DNA of 6,348 nucleotides from an uncultured Alphaproteobacteria bacterium (lineage in GTDB: Bacteria > Pseudomonadota > Alphaproteobacteria > Sphingomonadales > Sphingomonadaceae). Positions 5,484-6,348 of this stretch are shown in pieces. Each line of letters begins with the position of its first letter. Position 1 is the stretch's first letter. The DNA is taken from NCBI GenBank assembly GCA_903939555.1, contig CAJAHV010000381.1:1-6348 (forward strand), in the 5' to 3' direction. The position numbers were made by a program, and so were the translations under genes. Below the pieces are notes generated by a model that saw only the letters and a list, made by a program, of their open reading frames with translations, was not told the origin of the DNA and made no database searches.

Positions 5484-6236
5484 ATGGACACTTCTCGTAT
5501 CTGGACGGCCGCGCTGCTCGTCATCGGTGATGAAATTCTGTCGGGGCGCACCCAGGATGCCAATATCGCCTATCTGGCGAAATGGCTGGGGGTGCAGGGC
5601 ATCCGGCTGAAGGAAGTCCGCGTCGTGACGGACGACATGGACGCGATCGGCGCGGCGGTGAACGCGCTGCGCGTGCAGCATGATTATCTGTTCACCACCG
5701 GCGGCATCGGGCCGACGCATGATGACATCACCGTCGATGCCATCGCTGCGGCGCTGGGGGTGCCGGTCATCGTCCATCCTGATGCGCGGGCGATCCTTGC
5801 CGATCATTATGGCGACAAGCTGACCGATGCCCGGCTGCGCATGGCGCGCACCCCCGAAGGCGCCAGCCTGATCGAAAATCCGCGCACCAAGGCACCGGGC
5901 ATCCGCATCGGCAATATCTTCATCATGGCCGGGGTGCCGATGATCACCCAGGGCATGCTGGCGGCACTTGACGGGCAATTGCCCGGTGGTGCCCCTGTGC
6001 TGTCGCGCACGGTGGCGGCGTGGACGCAGGAATCGACCGTGGCCGCCACGTTGGGGGCGGTAGAAAAGGCGCATCCCGGCGTGCAGATCGGCAGCTATCC
6101 ATTCTGGCGGGAGGGCCGGACCGGCGCGAATTTCGTACTGCGCGCCACCGATCCGGCGCTGCTGGCGACAGTGGCCAGCGCGTTGATGGCGGCGCTGGCC
6201 GATATCGGCATCGAGCCGGTGGATGGCGAAATCTGA
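5484..6236 (+). CDS. Stand-alone CinA N-domain / molybdopterin-binding family protein
   Basis: The 250-residue product belongs to the COG1058 group, the N-terminal part of CinA. The signature is clear: VIGDEILSGRTQDAN (13-27) at the start of the MoaB/MogA-like fold and the phosphate-binding motif TTGGIGPTHDDIT (71-83), followed by IFIMAGVPMITQGML (about 149-163). The PncC-type nicotinamide mononucleotide deamidase domain that forms the C-terminal half of full-length CinA (about 400 residues) is absent; the gene simply stops after the COG1058 part. In some CinA proteins this domain hydrolyses ADP-ribose or related nucleotides, while its fold relatives MoaB/MogA act in molybdopterin synthesis; which applies here cannot be told. 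The start is fixed by an in-frame TAG at 5472-5474 with no alternative start codon before the ATG. No Shine-Dalgarno is evident. It is divergent from map and is followed by a 93-base gap to the next plus-strand gene. Confidence 0.92.
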   Translation: MDTSRIWTAALLVIGDEILSGRTQDANIAYLAKWLGVQGIRLKEVRVVTDDMDAIGAAVNALRVQHDYLFTTGGIGPTHDDITVDAIAAALGVPVIVHPDARAILADHYGDKLTDARLRMARTPEGASLIENPRTKAPGIRIGNIFIMAGVPMITQGMLAALDGQLPGGAPVLSRTVAAWTQESTVAATLGAVEKAHPGVQIGSYPFWREGRTGANFVLRATDPALLATVASALMAALADIGIEPVDGEI

Positions 6237-6317
6237 GCGAGGGGCTGGTCTTGTTGACCCGTGCATGGCCTAGTCACCCCGGGCTGTGTTAAGCGTTCAT
6301 TGACCGATGCTCGGGAT

Positions 6318-6325
6318 GAGGGAGG
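6318..6325 (+). promoter_or_regulatory. Strong ribosome binding site
   Basis: GAGGGAGG lies four bases before the ATG at 6330. It is the best Shine-Dalgarno match seen at any gene start in the window and is the main reason for calling a gene at the right edge. Confidence 0.6.
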
Positions 6326-6329
6326 CACA

Positions 6330-6348
6330 ATGACAATCTTGCGGTGGA
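6330..6348 (+). CDS. Start of a downstream gene, product unknown (cut by window edge)
   Basis: Only six codons are visible (Met-Thr-Ile-Leu-Arg-Trp) before the window ends. The call rests on the strong GAGGGAGG ribosome binding site just upstream and on the 93-base spacing from the end of the CinA-like gene. Nothing can be said about the product. In the gap 6237-6329 I see no clear -35/-10 pair and no convincing terminator, so it could be co-transcribed with the CinA-like gene. Confidence 0.5.

Noticed and set aside
5229..6266. A 345-codon minus-strand open frame opposite the CinA-like gene
   Set aside because: It is His/Arg/Gly-rich with no domain, runs into map, and is antisense to a clear COG1058 signature.

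Overview
The window is GC-rich, densely packed chromosomal DNA. It most likely comes from an alphaproteobacterium of the order Sphingomonadales: the products read like alphaproteobacterial proteins, and a short RNase D followed by lptC and lptA is a familiar alphaproteobacterial arrangement. The taxonomic call is an inference from protein style and gene order, not from a marker gene. No RNA gene, insertion sequence, CRISPR array, prophage or origin was found, and no gene-free stretch exceeds about 105 bases.

Positions 1-5401 are one long co-directional block on the minus strand. In transcription order it holds map (methionine aminopeptidase), radC (JAMM-domain protein), a 103-base gap with a perfect hairpin, a short RNase D, lptC, lptA, a two-module VOC/glyoxalase-fold protein, and an alpha/beta hydrolase that runs off the left edge. 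RNase D/lptC, lptC/lptA and VOC/hydrolase each overlap by four bases at start and stop, so they are probably translationally coupled. Across an 82-base divergent region, a stand-alone CinA-type molybdopterin-binding-domain protein lies on the plus strand (5484-6236). The first codons of a further plus-strand gene, behind the strongest ribosome binding site in the window, begin at 6330.

Functionally the block mixes housekeeping (N-terminal Met removal, RNA 3' processing) with envelope biogenesis: LptC and LptA are the membrane-anchored and periplasmic parts of the LPS export bridge. The ATPase gene lptB, which commonly follows lptA, is not there; a VOC protein and an alpha/beta hydrolase of unknown substrate occupy that position. 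This pair is the least explained part of the window. It resembles in architecture an extradiol-dioxygenase/meta-cleavage-hydrolase pair, but the VOC protein lacks the expected histidine ligands at the places I could inspect. I did not find convincing evidence for an entirely new defence or mobile system here.
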